Part shown: positions 1 through 8,308 of the stretch, in pieces
Layout of the letters: every line of letters starts with the position of its first letter
Position numbering within the stretch: the first letter of the stretch is position 1
Origin: an uncultured Lachnospiraceae bacterium
GTDB lineage: Bacteria > Bacillota > Clostridia > Lachnospirales > Lachnospiraceae
Assembly (NCBI GenBank): GCA_910577275.1
Contig: CAJTMW010000030.1
Span: forward strand, 1 to 45,261
Direction of reading: 5' to 3'
DNA: 45,261 nucleotides
The notes under the pieces: generated by a model
Told to the model about the DNA's origin: nothing
Seen by the model: the letters and a program-made list of their open reading frames with translations, nothing else
The model's database searches: none
Program-made: the position numbers and the translations under genes

Positions 1-320
1 TAACGGATGCTAAGCTCGCGAGCTGTAAAACAGCTCGAAACCTCGCCAAGCACCGACGTTTTTATAAGGGCTCCTCAAGAAATATTCCGGGCTGACATCC
101 TTTCTGGCTCCATATACCTTCACCGGAATCTGAAAATTGATTTCCGCGATACTTTTACTTTTCCGCGAAATTTTGTTACAGAAAAAAACAATCTGTATCG
201 GGCGCTGTTTTGATTTCAGCCTCTTGCTTTTAGATGAATTTAAAAACAAAAACACGAATTTCATAACGCAAAAAGCAGCCGGATAGGATAAAATATCCTT
301 TAGAAAGGCAGGGGATACAG
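1..320. other. Gene-free left edge with hairpins
   Basis: No convincing gene: the two short open frames that overlap here on opposite strands have no ribosome binding site and resemble no family I know. Visible structure includes a perfect 8-bp stem with a 3-nt loop at 19-26/30-37 (arm CGAGCTGT), a short dispersed repeat at 123-146, a direct repeat of TTTCCGCG at 141-148 and about 160-170, and a perfect 6-bp hairpin AGGATA-AAA-TATCCT at 285-299 just before the ribosome binding site of the first gene. The last could modulate translation of that gene. I see no clear sigma-A promoter. Confidence 0.5.
123..146 (+). repeat. Dispersed 24-nt repeat, copy 1
   Basis: This 24-nt element recurs at 35771-35794 with a single mismatch (T to C at its ninth base). 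It begins CCGGAATC, ends GATTTCCG, and these ends are imperfectly self-complementary, so it could fold as a small hairpin. Both copies lie in intergenic DNA upstream of a plus-strand gene. A shorter related stretch (GATTTCCGCG) occurs at about 34084-34093. Function unknown. Confidence 0.55.
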
Positions 321-1172
321 ATGGCGGTAAAAGCGGTACAGCAGATTATGCTGGGCGGCGTATGCAAAAATGAAGCGCAGACACTCAGCACATTAAAGGC
401 GGTTAAGGCGGCCGGTTATGACGGCCTTGAATTGAACGGCTTTATGATTCGGCCCACTTCCCTGATGGTTCGGATGTTGACGAGGGCGGCGGGAATGCCG
501 GTGGGAAAGGGCGGAAACTTTGACTGGAGAGGGATGCTCAAGGAGGCGGGGCTTTGCGCGGTGGCTCTCCATGAGGATTTGGGAAGCGTCAAAAAAAACC
601 CGGAAGCTGTGATTGACAGGGCGGCGGAGCTTTTGACGGATAAGGTTGTGATTACGGGAATGTACCGGTTTGACTATTCCGACAGAAGGGCCGTGGAGGA
701 GCTTGCGAAGGATTTGAACGCTTCCGGGGAAAGGCTTGGGAAATCGGGTATTGCGCTTTTGTACCACAATCACAACTGTGAATTTCGAAGGGTGGAGAAA
801 AACCGGACGGCTTATGATGTGCTGATAGAGGAGACGGATTCCCGTTATGTAAATTTTGAGCTGGATTCCTACTGGCCCACAGAGGCGGGCGTTTCGGCAA
901 TCGCGCTGATGAAGCGTCTTGGAGAGAGGATGAGGCTCTACCACATCAACGACAGGGGAACGAAGGTGACAGGGCCGTCCATGACGCCGATTTTGAAATC
1001 TGACAGCATGGAGCTTGGATATGGCAATATGAATCTGGAGGAGCTGATAACTCAGGCGCTTTCCGTAAACGTGGATGCGGTGATTTTAGAGAGCCATAAG
1101 AACTGGGCGGAGAAATCCCCCGTGAAATCCCTGCAGATGAGCGCGGCATTTTTAAAGGAGCATATGGACTGA
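321..1172 (+). CDS. Sugar phosphate isomerase/epimerase-like TIM-barrel protein
   Basis: A 283-residue protein of the xylose-isomerase-like (AP endonuclease 2) TIM-barrel superfamily, whose members isomerise or epimerise sugars in the cytoplasm using a divalent metal. Visible signatures are the histidine-rich strand YHNHNCEF, the acidic strand NFELDSYWP, YHINDRG and the C-terminal VILESHKNW, which together supply the usual Glu/Asp/His metal ligands. No signal peptide. The start is an ATG preceded by GGCAGGGG. The stop overlaps the next gene's start by one base (TGATG), which implies translational coupling to the rhamnosidase and suggests a role in processing the sugar it releases. Substrate cannot be read from the sequence; a generic sugar isomerase/epimerase label is safest. 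Confidence 0.8.
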   Translation: MAVKAVQQIMLGGVCKNEAQTLSTLKAVKAAGYDGLELNGFMIRPTSLMVRMLTRAAGMPVGKGGNFDWRGMLKEAGLCAVALHEDLGSVKKNPEAVIDRAAELLTDKVVITGMYRFDYSDRRAVEELAKDLNASGERLGKSGIALLYHNHNCEFRRVEKNRTAYDVLIEETDSRYVNFELDSYWPTEAGVSAIALMKRLGERMRLYHINDRGTKVTGPSMTPILKSDSMELGYGNMNLEELITQALSVNVDAVILESHKNWAEKSPVKSLQMSAAFLKEHMD

Positions 1173-3706
1173 TGAAAGCGATTAATTTGAAAACAGAGCA
1201 TCTGGTAAATCCCCTGGGAATCGATATTGTCCGCCCTTATCTGACATGGAACTGCAGGGACGGAATCAGACAGACCGCATATGAAATCGAGGCCCGGAAA
1301 AACGGCCGGGTCATCTGGAACAGCGGGAAAATGCCGGGAGGCGAGATGAACGCCGTATTGGGAACCGACGCGGTAAGCCGGCAGCGGATTTTCTGGCGGG
1401 TAAGGCTTTGGGATGAAAAGGACCTGCCGGGCGAGTGGAGCGATGAGGCATGGTTTGAGACGGGGCTTCTGAAGAAAGAACAGTTTACTGCCAAATGGAT
1501 TAATCCCGAGCTTACCTGCAATCCGGGCGAGCATAAGCCTGCCAGTTACTTGAGAACGTCCTTCCACGTGGAAAAATGCGGGCAGGCCAGACTGTACATT
1601 ACCTGCCACGGCCTGTATGAGGCGTACATCAACGGCGGCCGGGCGGGGGATTTCGTGCTGGCGCCGGGCTCTTACAATTACGCAAAAAAGCTGGCCTATC
1701 AGACTTATGACGTGACGGAGCTTGTGAGAGAGGGAAAAAACGAGGTACAGGTGATTTTGGGCGACGGGTGGTACCGCAGCGTATCGGGAGTCGATGGGGA
1801 CAGGAATCTGTACGGAGAGGACGTGGCACTCTACTTCCAGCTGGAAATCGACGGAAAGCCGGTGTGCGTTTCCGATGAAAGCTGGGAGGCTTCCCAGTCG
1901 GGCCCTGTTCGGGAGAACGACATGCAGCAGGGGGAAGTGGTTGACGCCCGTCTGGAGAACATCACAGATTACCATGGGGTGAAAGTCGAGAATTTTGGCG
2001 TAGAGAATCTGGCCTGCGCCAACTGCATGCCTGTGGGAGAGATGGAGCGTTTTGCGGGAACCATAAGGAAAACGCCCAACGGAGAGAGAGTCATCGATTA
2101 CGGACAGAATATGGCCGGATATATTGAGTTTACCCTTAACGCCCATGCCGGGGATAAGATTGTCTTAACCCACGGGGAGACTCTGGACGAAAACGGAAAT
2201 TTTACCCAGGAGAATTTTCAGGACAGGAAACGCCACAAGGAGGGCGGCACCAGACAGCAGGTTATTTATACCTGCAAGGAAGGGGAAAACCATTACAAGT
2301 CGAGGTTTACCATCTGGGGCTTCCGCTATGCAAAGGTGGAGACGGATATCGACCTTGAGGACGCAAAGTTTACCGCCATCGCCGTGTATTCCCGGATGGA
2401 GCAGACAGGCAGCTTTGCGTGCTCCGACAAGTACGTGAACCGGCTGGTGCAAAACAGCATATGGAGCCAGAAATCCAATTTCTGCGACGTCCCCACGGAC
2501 TGTCCCACAAGAGAGCGGGCGGCATGGACGGGAGATATGGGAGTGTTCGCGGAGACCGGCCTCTATCTCATGGACTGCTATCCGGTTATCCGAAAATGGC
2601 TGGCCGAATGCCGCATGGCTCAGTTCCCTGACGGGAAAATAGCGAATATCGCCCCCAAAAACAACGTGCCAGGATTTTTTTCCGGCCTGCTTGCCGGTTC
2701 CGTGGGTTGGGGAGACGCCTGCATCACCGTGCCCTACGCCCTTTATAAACGCTGCGGGGACAGGCGCATTCTGGAAGAAAATTATGAGATGATGAAAAAA
2801 TGGTACGGATTTCTGGAAAACAGGGCGAAGCAGAAGCCCTTAAATCCCGTCAAACGCTTTAAGAGAAATCCCTACAGAAGATTTACCATAGAGACCGGCG
2901 TGGATTACGGCGAATGGTGCGAGCCGGACGTGGAGAGCACCTCCGTCATGCGTACCCCCCAGAGCAGGGTGGCGACCGCCTGGTTTGCACGGTCGGGAAA
3001 AATGCTGGCGGAGATTGCGGAAATTCTGGGAAGGACGGAGGATGCGGAAAATTACGGAAAGCTGGCGGCAAACGCCCGGAAGGCATTCCGGCATATTGCC
3101 ACACAGGAGGGAAAGATTTCCTCCGACAGACAGGCCGATTATGTGAGGGCGATTTCCTTCGACCTCCTTACGGAGCAGGAAAAGGAGCAGGCGGCGGATG
3201 ATTTGAACCGGCTGGTGGAAAAAAACGGTTATCATTTAAACACCGGATTTCTTTCAACGCCGGCGCTGTGCGGGGTGCTTGCGGATTACGGCTATACGGA
3301 AAGCGCCTACCGGCTCCTTTTGCAGGACACTATGCCAGGCTGGCTTTACGCGGTGAAAAAGGGCGCCACCACCATCTGGGAAAACTGGGACGGCGTCAAT
3401 GAAAAGGGGGAAGTGAAGGCTTCCTTAAACCACTACTCCTACGGTGCAATCAGCGGGTGGCTTTTTGCCGGCGTCTGCGGAATCCGGGCGGAGGGCAGGA
3501 AGATTACCATAAGACCGCAGCCGGACAGCTCCCTTAAGTATGCCAGAGCCGTGTACCTCTCGCCGGTTGGAGAGATTATAAGCGGCTGGAAATACGAAGG
3601 GGACAGGTTGGTTTACGAGGTGGAAATCCCGGCAAACACGGAGGCGGAGATTATCCTGCCGGACGGAAGGAGAGAGTGTGTGACGGCGGGGAAGTACCGG
3701 TTTTAG
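1172..3706 (+). CDS. Alpha-L-rhamnosidase, GH78
   Basis: An 844-residue glycoside hydrolase that removes terminal alpha-L-rhamnose from oligosaccharides or glycosides. Domain order fits GH78: an N-terminal fibronectin-like region, a rhamnosidase N domain with the sugar-binding-like stretch near residues 125-205 (GDGWYRS at its end), a concanavalin-like region with DYGQNMAGY, then the six-hairpin catalytic barrel. The catalytic segment DCPTRERAAWTGD begins near Asp443 and includes Glu448 and Asp455; the second catalytic glutamate is expected in TTIWENWDG at about Glu737; SLNHYSYGA follows as usual. There is no signal peptide, so it probably acts in the cytoplasm on imported rhamnosides. It is coupled to the upstream isomerase-like gene and lies 31 bp before the next gene. 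A rhaD gene at 43182 in the same window supports rhamnose use. Confidence 0.95.
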   Translation: MKAINLKTEHLVNPLGIDIVRPYLTWNCRDGIRQTAYEIEARKNGRVIWNSGKMPGGEMNAVLGTDAVSRQRIFWRVRLWDEKDLPGEWSDEAWFETGLLKKEQFTAKWINPELTCNPGEHKPASYLRTSFHVEKCGQARLYITCHGLYEAYINGGRAGDFVLAPGSYNYAKKLAYQTYDVTELVREGKNEVQVILGDGWYRSVSGVDGDRNLYGEDVALYFQLEIDGKPVCVSDESWEASQSGPVRENDMQQGEVVDARLENITDYHGVKVENFGVENLACANCMPVGEMERFAGTIRKTPNGERVIDYGQNMAGYIEFTLNAHAGDKIVLTHGETLDENGNFTQENFQDRKRHKEGGTRQQVIYTCKEGENHYKSRFTIWGFRYAKVETDIDLEDAKFTAIAVYSRMEQTGSFACSDKYVNRLVQNSIWSQKSNFCDVPTDCPTRERAAWTGDMGVFAETGLYLMDCYPVIRKWLAECRMAQFPDGKIANIAPKNNVPGFFSGLLAGSVGWGDACITVPYALYKRCGDRRILEENYEMMKKWYGFLENRAKQKPLNPVKRFKRNPYRRFTIETGVDYGEWCEPDVESTSVMRTPQSRVATAWFARSGKMLAEIAEILGRTEDAENYGKLAANARKAFRHIATQEGKISSDRQADYVRAISFDLLTEQEKEQAADDLNRLVEKNGYHLNTGFLSTPALCGVLADYGYTESAYRLLLQDTMPGWLYAVKKGATTIWENWDGVNEKGEVKASLNHYSYGAISGWLFAGVCGIRAEGRKITIRPQPDSSLKYARAVYLSPVGEIISGWKYEGDRLVYEVEIPANTEAEIILPDGRRECVTAGKYRF

Positions 3707-3737
3707 AAAACTCAAAAGAACAGGAGGAATAAAAGCG

Positions 3738-5315
3738 ATGATAATTGAAAACACAGAATTCGGACGCATTGAGGTGACAGATATTCCGCTGCCGGAGGGC
3801 ATTGATTCCAATATCAACGGAACCTATACCTTTTCGGGCAGAGTGCTTGTGGCGGTGAGGAAGCCGGAGAAGGACGAGGACTGGTACAGGGTTTTTACCA
3901 TGGAAGACGACGGGACGGCGGTCTGCGAGCTGTTTGACGGCGTTATCCGCAAGAAAAAGGGCGCAAACGGCATCCGCTGGATGTGCTTTGCGGACAATAA
4001 GAGAATTTTGCTGGGGGATTACGTACTGGAGTGTACGCCGGATTTGGATGCCTGCACATCCTCTGAGCTGGTTGAGGTTGCTCTGCCGGAGGAAATCGCA
4101 AGGATTCCCGGCGTCTTTATGCGGTGGTCGGAGCCGATTATCGCCCCGGATAACGAGCATATCTGCTTTTCCACACTGACGGGAAGCGGCGCTTTCAACT
4201 TTCTGGGGAAACTGGTGCGGCGGGAGTCTGAGTATACGGTGGAGGACGCCTGTCTTATAAGCTCCGTGAACGATATCGAGCCTGACCCTGAAAACGAGGG
4301 CTTTGCCCGCAGAAAAATCCAGAGAGGCGGGGAAGTGAAGCAGTTTATAAGAGGAGGAAGGGGAATCACCCTTGCGGGAGGCGGAAAGTGCATCAGCGAA
4401 AGCACTCTGCAAATGCTGGATGGCGAAGAGTTTGTCCAGATTACGGACACCCTTGGCTACGAGGAAACCGCAATCTTTTCTCCCGATGAAAAATGCGCCG
4501 TCTGTATGTCGCCCAGATTTTCTCCAAAGACAGACTGCGGCGTGCTGGGAGTGGTTCCGCTTTATAATGATATTGTTACCCGGAGCAAATATTTAAATGT
4601 ACTGTATCAGTATGCCATTGCCGGGGTGCGTTTTCAGAGAAAGGGCAATATCGGCCCGGCGCTGATTGACGTGGAACGCTCCATGAAAGAGGGGCGGGGC
4701 TATGAAGGCGTTAATTTGAGCGACCGCGAGGGGAAATGGGTGTATTATTCCCCGATGAGTTGGCACCCCGACAGCACAAGGGCAATGTGGAACGAGAGCA
4801 CAAAGGTGGCTGAGGGCAACGTAAAAAGCAGGCTGCGCAGATGCAGAATGCTGGATAAAGCGCCCACGGTGCCGGTTCCGGCCGGGAGGACGCCGGATAA
4901 AGAGGAAATACCCTATGCCCTGCCTCTTTCCGACGCATTAAAGACCGAAATGCCAAAGCTGCCGATTAAGATAAAAGGTGCGGGCGGCGGTGTTGTGACC
5001 AATTCCTGTATCGATACAGATACCTTTGAAACCCTGTATGAAAATTACAGCGAGGACGGCAGAACCTTTTATAACGGATGGCTTCGGGTGAAGTCCCCGG
5101 CGAATATGTTCATGCCGGGCGAGACGGTCATCCGCAGCGATATCAGCGTGACAGGAGAGCATCAGGGACAGATGAAGCTGCGCATTGTGCTTAAGGCGGA
5201 CGAGAGATTTCAGATTCATCCGGACAGGAGCCTTGACGAGGACGGGAAGATGCGGTGCACGGGTTTTGCGGAGTATGACGGGGTGAGAAGGGATGTGGAG
5301 GAGATGGGGGACTAG
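3738..5315 (+). CDS. Beta-propeller-like protein of unknown function
   Basis: I do not recognise the family with certainty. The 525 residues contain repeated beta-rich segments with endings such as FSPDEKCAV, WHPDSTRAMW and APDNEHICFS, which resemble PD40/TolB-type propeller blades found in oligogalacturonate-lyase-like and TolB-like proteins. No signal peptide, lipobox or membrane segment is visible, so it is probably cytosolic. The start is an ATG with an AGGAGG-type site (GAACAGGAGGAA). It follows the rhamnosidase by 31 bp and is followed by a terminator, so it looks like the last gene of the rhamnoside operon. A role as a further lyase or hydrolase acting on the same glycan is possible but unproven. 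Confidence 0.7.
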   Translation: MIIENTEFGRIEVTDIPLPEGIDSNINGTYTFSGRVLVAVRKPEKDEDWYRVFTMEDDGTAVCELFDGVIRKKKGANGIRWMCFADNKRILLGDYVLECTPDLDACTSSELVEVALPEEIARIPGVFMRWSEPIIAPDNEHICFSTLTGSGAFNFLGKLVRRESEYTVEDACLISSVNDIEPDPENEGFARRKIQRGGEVKQFIRGGRGITLAGGGKCISESTLQMLDGEEFVQITDTLGYEETAIFSPDEKCAVCMSPRFSPKTDCGVLGVVPLYNDIVTRSKYLNVLYQYAIAGVRFQRKGNIGPALIDVERSMKEGRGYEGVNLSDREGKWVYYSPMSWHPDSTRAMWNESTKVAEGNVKSRLRRCRMLDKAPTVPVPAGRTPDKEEIPYALPLSDALKTEMPKLPIKIKGAGGGVVTNSCIDTDTFETLYENYSEDGRTFYNGWLRVKSPANMFMPGETVIRSDISVTGEHQGQMKLRIVLKADERFQIHPDRSLDEDGKMRCTGFAEYDGVRRDVEEMGD

Positions 5316-5366
5316 GCAGGAGTCAGGTATCAGGAAAGGTTTCGCCAATATCTAAAAGAACAAAAG

Positions 5367-5417
5367 AATCCTGCAGATAATCAGGTAATAAAATCTGATT
5401 CCTGCGGGATTTTTTAA
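5367..5417 (+). terminator. Rho-independent terminator of the rhamnosidase operon
   Basis: A long interrupted stem: AATCC pairs with GGATT, GCAG with CTGC and AATCAG with CTGATT around an AT-rich loop, followed by a run of six T and more T-rich sequence. It lies 50 bp after the stop codon of the propeller-like gene. Its T-tract overlaps the stop codon of the minus-strand remnant that follows, so it also marks the truncated end of that pseudogene. Confidence 0.85.
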
Positions 5418-6075
5418 TTTATTTTCAGTTTTTCGGAAGAATGCAGAATATGCATGACCTTTGACCAGCCGCCTGCACTCATTGCATTTTCATATTCCTC
5501 AATGATTTCACGGTTGGGGATAAATGCCTTTTTTGCCTCGTTGTCATACCCGAGATATCCAAGGTGAATCAGCAGCGTTAAGACATCATCCTTAGTTTTG
5601 AAGGTGCGCATATCATTCTGGAAGCTGCGGGTATTGACAGGTACACAGTCGCCGCCCGGCATCATTACAATATCTTCCTTAAGGCTTTCAAAATTCATAT
5701 CAAACTGTTCGCACAGCTCTTTAACCTCCGGCTCGGTAAAGCCGGTATATTCCTCAAAAAACTCTGGTCTTTCAAAAGATTGCGCAGAAAGCCAAGGTAT
5801 TGTTTCTGGAGGTCTTCGATAACCTCTTGTGCAAGATATTCTGTTACCTTTCCTGAATCTGCCTCAATAAGAAAATGCTGCATATTCAGCAGAATTACGT
5901 CATACCAGTTCAGGTGTTCTGTAAAATCAGACGCACCTTCTATTTTTTTCCCGATAAAAAGTTCTCTCGAGTCGCAGCCGCGGCTGTAATAGGCGGCAAA
6001 CTCCAAAATTGTCAATACGGCGTAAGTGAAATCTGACCTGGAGATTTCCTGTAGATGTTTATGAAACGAATCCAC
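5414..6075 (-). pseudogene. Remnant of AAA-ATPase-like/PD-(D/E)XK family protein
   Basis: Two adjacent minus-strand reading frames together match the middle of the large Lachnospiraceae family annotated as AAA-ATPase-like with a C-terminal PD-(D/E)XK nuclease domain. The upstream part (5695-6075) holds YSRGCDSRELF and LNWYDVILLNMQHFL, and the downstream part (5414-5698) holds RTFQNDM, KDDVLTLLIHLGYLGYD and FIPNREI. The two are joined by a frameshift in about 5740-5785: the continuation FFEEYTGFTEPEVKELCEQ reads in the second frame. The Walker A N-terminus and the nuclease C-terminus are both missing, and the frame ends soon after SSEKL. It is a decayed fragment; the neighbouring recombinase may have some connection with the loss, but nothing proves it. 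Confidence 0.85.
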
Positions 6076-6130
6076 AGATATACTAAGATAATATAAAAAT
6101 TTAAAATCTATAAGGAAAGAAGGAAGAAAA

Positions 6131-6733
6131 ATGGGAAATTCATACGCTTATGTACGGGTAAGTACGATGAAGCAAAATGAGGACAGGCAGATGATTGCCA
6201 TGGATGCACTGGAAGTGCCTGTAAAAAATATTTTTATGGACAAACAGTCAGGGAAGGATTTTAACCGTCCAATGTACCGGAAGCTGCTGAAAAAGTTAAG
6301 GCCCAACGATGTCCTTTATGTCAAGAGCATCGACAGGCTGGGGAGAAATTATGAGGAAATACTGGAACAGTGGAAGATACTGACAAAAGAGAAGAAAATA
6401 GACATTGTGGTTCTGGATATGCCTTTGCTGGACACCAGAAACGGAAAGGATTTGCTGGGGACGCTGATTGCGGATTTGGTGCTTGCATTGCTTTCCTATG
6501 TAAGCGAGAACGAGCGCGATACCATAAAGCAGCGGCAGATGGAGGGGATAGAGGCTGCAAAACAAAAGGGGGTAAGGTTCGGGAGACCGCCGAAAACGCT
6601 GCCGGATAATTTTGAGGAAATCTGTTGCCGGTGGGCGGAAAAAGAAATAACGGCAAAGGAAGCAATCGGGCTTTGCAATCTGACAAAAGCAACTTTTTAC
6701 CGCAAGGTAAAACAAATAAAAGAAAAAGTATAA
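6131..6733 (+). CDS. Small serine recombinase (resolvase/invertase family)
   Basis: A 200-residue site-specific recombinase. The N-terminal catalytic domain has YAYVRVSTMKQNEDRQ with the nucleophile at Ser11, the SIDRLGRNY segment with conserved arginines, and SENERDTIKQRQMEGI leading into the long E helix. The C-terminal part (FGRPPKTLP, then an HTH of the resolvase type around residues 160-195) is the DNA-binding domain. Its length is that of Tn3/Hin-type enzymes, not the large serine integrases. The ATG is preceded by AAGGAAAGAAGGAAG. No transposase or cargo gene accompanies it. A 28-bp inverted-repeat site begins three bases after its stop codon, and a glycan locus starts 204 bp downstream, so it may resolve dimers or switch the locus. 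Confidence 0.92.
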   Translation: MGNSYAYVRVSTMKQNEDRQMIAMDALEVPVKNIFMDKQSGKDFNRPMYRKLLKKLRPNDVLYVKSIDRLGRNYEEILEQWKILTKEKKIDIVVLDMPLLDTRNGKDLLGTLIADLVLALLSYVSENERDTIKQRQMEGIEAAKQKGVRFGRPPKTLPDNFEEICCRWAEKEITAKEAIGLCNLTKATFYRKVKQIKEKV

Positions 6734-6736
6734 AAA

Positions 6737-6764
6737 TGTCGCAAATTCTATAAAAAATGCGACA
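6737..6764. promoter_or_regulatory. Candidate 28-bp recombinase crossover site
   Basis: Perfect 7-bp inverted arms TGTCGCA (6737-6743) and TGCGACA (6758-6764) surround an AT-rich centre of 14 bp, giving a 28-bp dyad with TGTC and GACA ends and a central AT dinucleotide. Crossover subsites of Tn3/gamma-delta-type resolvases have exactly this length and these ends, and Hin-type sites are 26 bp. The position immediately after the recombinase gene supports the assignment. It has no T-tract, so it is a poor terminator. Confidence 0.6.
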
Positions 6765-6814
6765 CATAAAAAATCATTATCAAATTACATTCTATGATAT
6801 TATCGTCAGAAATT

Positions 6815-6839
6815 CAAGAAAATTTAATCTTTTTTCTTG
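6815..6839. repeat. 8-bp inverted repeat upstream of the glycan locus
   Basis: Arms CAAGAAAA (6815-6822) and TTTTCTTG (6832-6839) are perfectly complementary with a 9-nt loop. It sits between the 28-bp site and the first gene of the glycan locus, flanked outside by imperfectly matching ATCGTC and GTCGAT. It could be an accessory recombinase-binding subsite or a transcript hairpin; as a terminator it is weak because the stem is AT-rich. Confidence 0.4.
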
Positions 6840-6937
6840 TCGATTTTTCCCAATCAGTCTACCGAAAATATCAAGACGCAAAAAGTATAGGATTTGAGAA
6901 TTATAGTTCATAAAAAGACGTTGGAGCAGGACATTGC

Positions 6938-8284
6938 ATGAGGAAGAAGCAGAAGGAGCAGGTGGAAAATTTTATCGGGCTGCTCAAACAGGCACACGGA
7001 CAGTTGAAAAAAATTATGGAAAAGCAGGATTTCTCTGCGGCTCTTGAGTTGCTGGAGGAATGCCAGAACGGAGCCATTGCTATGGGGAATCTTATAGAAA
7101 ACACCGAAGGGGAAGGCTGCAGGACGATTTCCATGCTGGAAGACTACTGCGAAGAGGTCTATCAGGTATATGAAGCAATTGAAAGCGGAAGGTATGAGAA
7201 TGCCGGCAAAGCATATAAGGCGCTTCGCAAATCCCTGGTGCAGATTGAAAACAGCGTGCACAGCGATATTAAGGTGAAAAGGGTTGCCGTGTTTCTTCCA
7301 TATAAAGCGTCTATGTGGGATTCGCTGGAGAGCGTATGGAAGGCGGCGGATACGGACGCGGAGTGCGACGCATATGTGATACCTGTACCATACTATGATA
7401 AAAATCCGGATGGAAGCTTCAAAGAGGCGCATTATGAAGGCGGCGAATATCCGGCGTATGTGCCAGTTACCAGATATGACGCGTTTGATTTTGAAGGGAT
7501 TCATCCGGATATGATTTTTATTCATAATCCTTATGATGAATACAACTATGTAACCAGTGTCCACCCTTTTTTCTACGCTGCCAATTTAAAAAAGTTCACG
7601 GACAATTTAATCTATATCCCTTATTTTGTATTAAATGAAGTGGAGCCCGGAAGCAGAAGGGCGGCGGAAGCAATGGAAAATTTCTGTATGGTGCCGGGGG
7701 TGTTCCATGCGGATAAAGTAATTGTGCAGTCGGAAGCTATGCGTCAGGTTTATATCGATATCCTTGCGAAAGCGGCGGGAGAGAACAGCAGGAAATTATG
7801 GGAAAAGATAATCCTGGGGCTTGGCTCGCCCAAGTTTGACAAGGTGGCAAAAGGGGAAAAAGAAGAGCCCGGCCTGCCGGAAGAATGGGCGGATATCTTA
7901 AGAAAGCCCGACGGAAAAAGGAAAAAAATTATCCTTTACAATACAAGCGTAACAGCGCTGCTTAAGTATGAGGACAGGATGCTTAAAAAGATGGAGAGCG
8001 TATTTCAGCTTTTCAGGGAAAATCAGTCAGACGCAGTACTCTGGTGGCGTCCGCATCCGCTGATAAAGGCCACAATAGAGAGCATGCGCCCGCAGCTTTA
8101 TTCAGAATATGAAAAGACGGTAAGGAATTACCAGAAAGAAGGCTGGGGGATATACGACGATACAGCCGATTTAAACCGGGCGATTAGATTAAGCGACGCC
8201 TATTACGGAGATGCAAGCTCTCTGGTGCAGCTCTATCAAAAGACGGGCAGGCTGATTATGATACAAAACGTGAATTATCTGTAG
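6938..8284 (+). CDS. CDP-glycerol glycerophosphotransferase-like GT-B protein
   Basis: A 448-residue cytosolic protein. The first 110 residues are helical, with charged heptads suggestive of a coiled coil, then VKRVAVFLPYKASMWDSLESV opens a GT-B-like fold. The C-terminal half resembles CDP-glycerol:poly(glycerophosphate) transferases: KKIILYNTSV, WWRPHPL (the RPHP motif) and SDAYYGDASSLV, which corresponds to the SD...SS segment that binds the donor in that family. No membrane segment. It is the first gene of the locus and its stop is immediately followed by the next gene's region. Transfer of a polyol phosphate to a glycan is the best guess; a different GT-B transferase remains possible. Confidence 0.6.
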   Translation: MRKKQKEQVENFIGLLKQAHGQLKKIMEKQDFSAALELLEECQNGAIAMGNLIENTEGEGCRTISMLEDYCEEVYQVYEAIESGRYENAGKAYKALRKSLVQIENSVHSDIKVKRVAVFLPYKASMWDSLESVWKAADTDAECDAYVIPVPYYDKNPDGSFKEAHYEGGEYPAYVPVTRYDAFDFEGIHPDMIFIHNPYDEYNYVTSVHPFFYAANLKKFTDNLIYIPYFVLNEVEPGSRRAAEAMENFCMVPGVFHADKVIVQSEAMRQVYIDILAKAAGENSRKLWEKIILGLGSPKFDKVAKGEKEEPGLPEEWADILRKPDGKRKKIILYNTSVTALLKYEDRMLKKMESVFQLFRENQSDAVLWWRPHPLIKATIESMRPQLYSEYEKTVRNYQKEGWGIYDDTADLNRAIRLSDAYYGDASSLVQLYQKTGRLIMIQNVNYL

Positions 8285-8308
8285 ATGGAATGGCGGCGTG
8301 GAGTTCCT

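Noticed and set aside
7..264. Two overlapping short frames on opposite strands at the left edge
   Set aside because: Neither has a ribosome binding site or resembles any protein; the area is better explained by hairpins and a dispersed repeat.
1052..2146. Long minus-strand open frame (364 codons) opposite the rhamnosidase
   Set aside because: It is antisense to a clear GH78 gene, has no ribosome binding site and no recognisable domain.
3651..4412. Minus-strand open frame of 253 codons
   Set aside because: Antisense shadow of the propeller-like gene; composition is not protein-like and no family is recognised.
6737..6764. Inverted repeat considered as a terminator for the recombinase gene
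   Set aside because: No T-tract follows, the loop is 14 nt, and the spacing and ends fit a recombinase site better.
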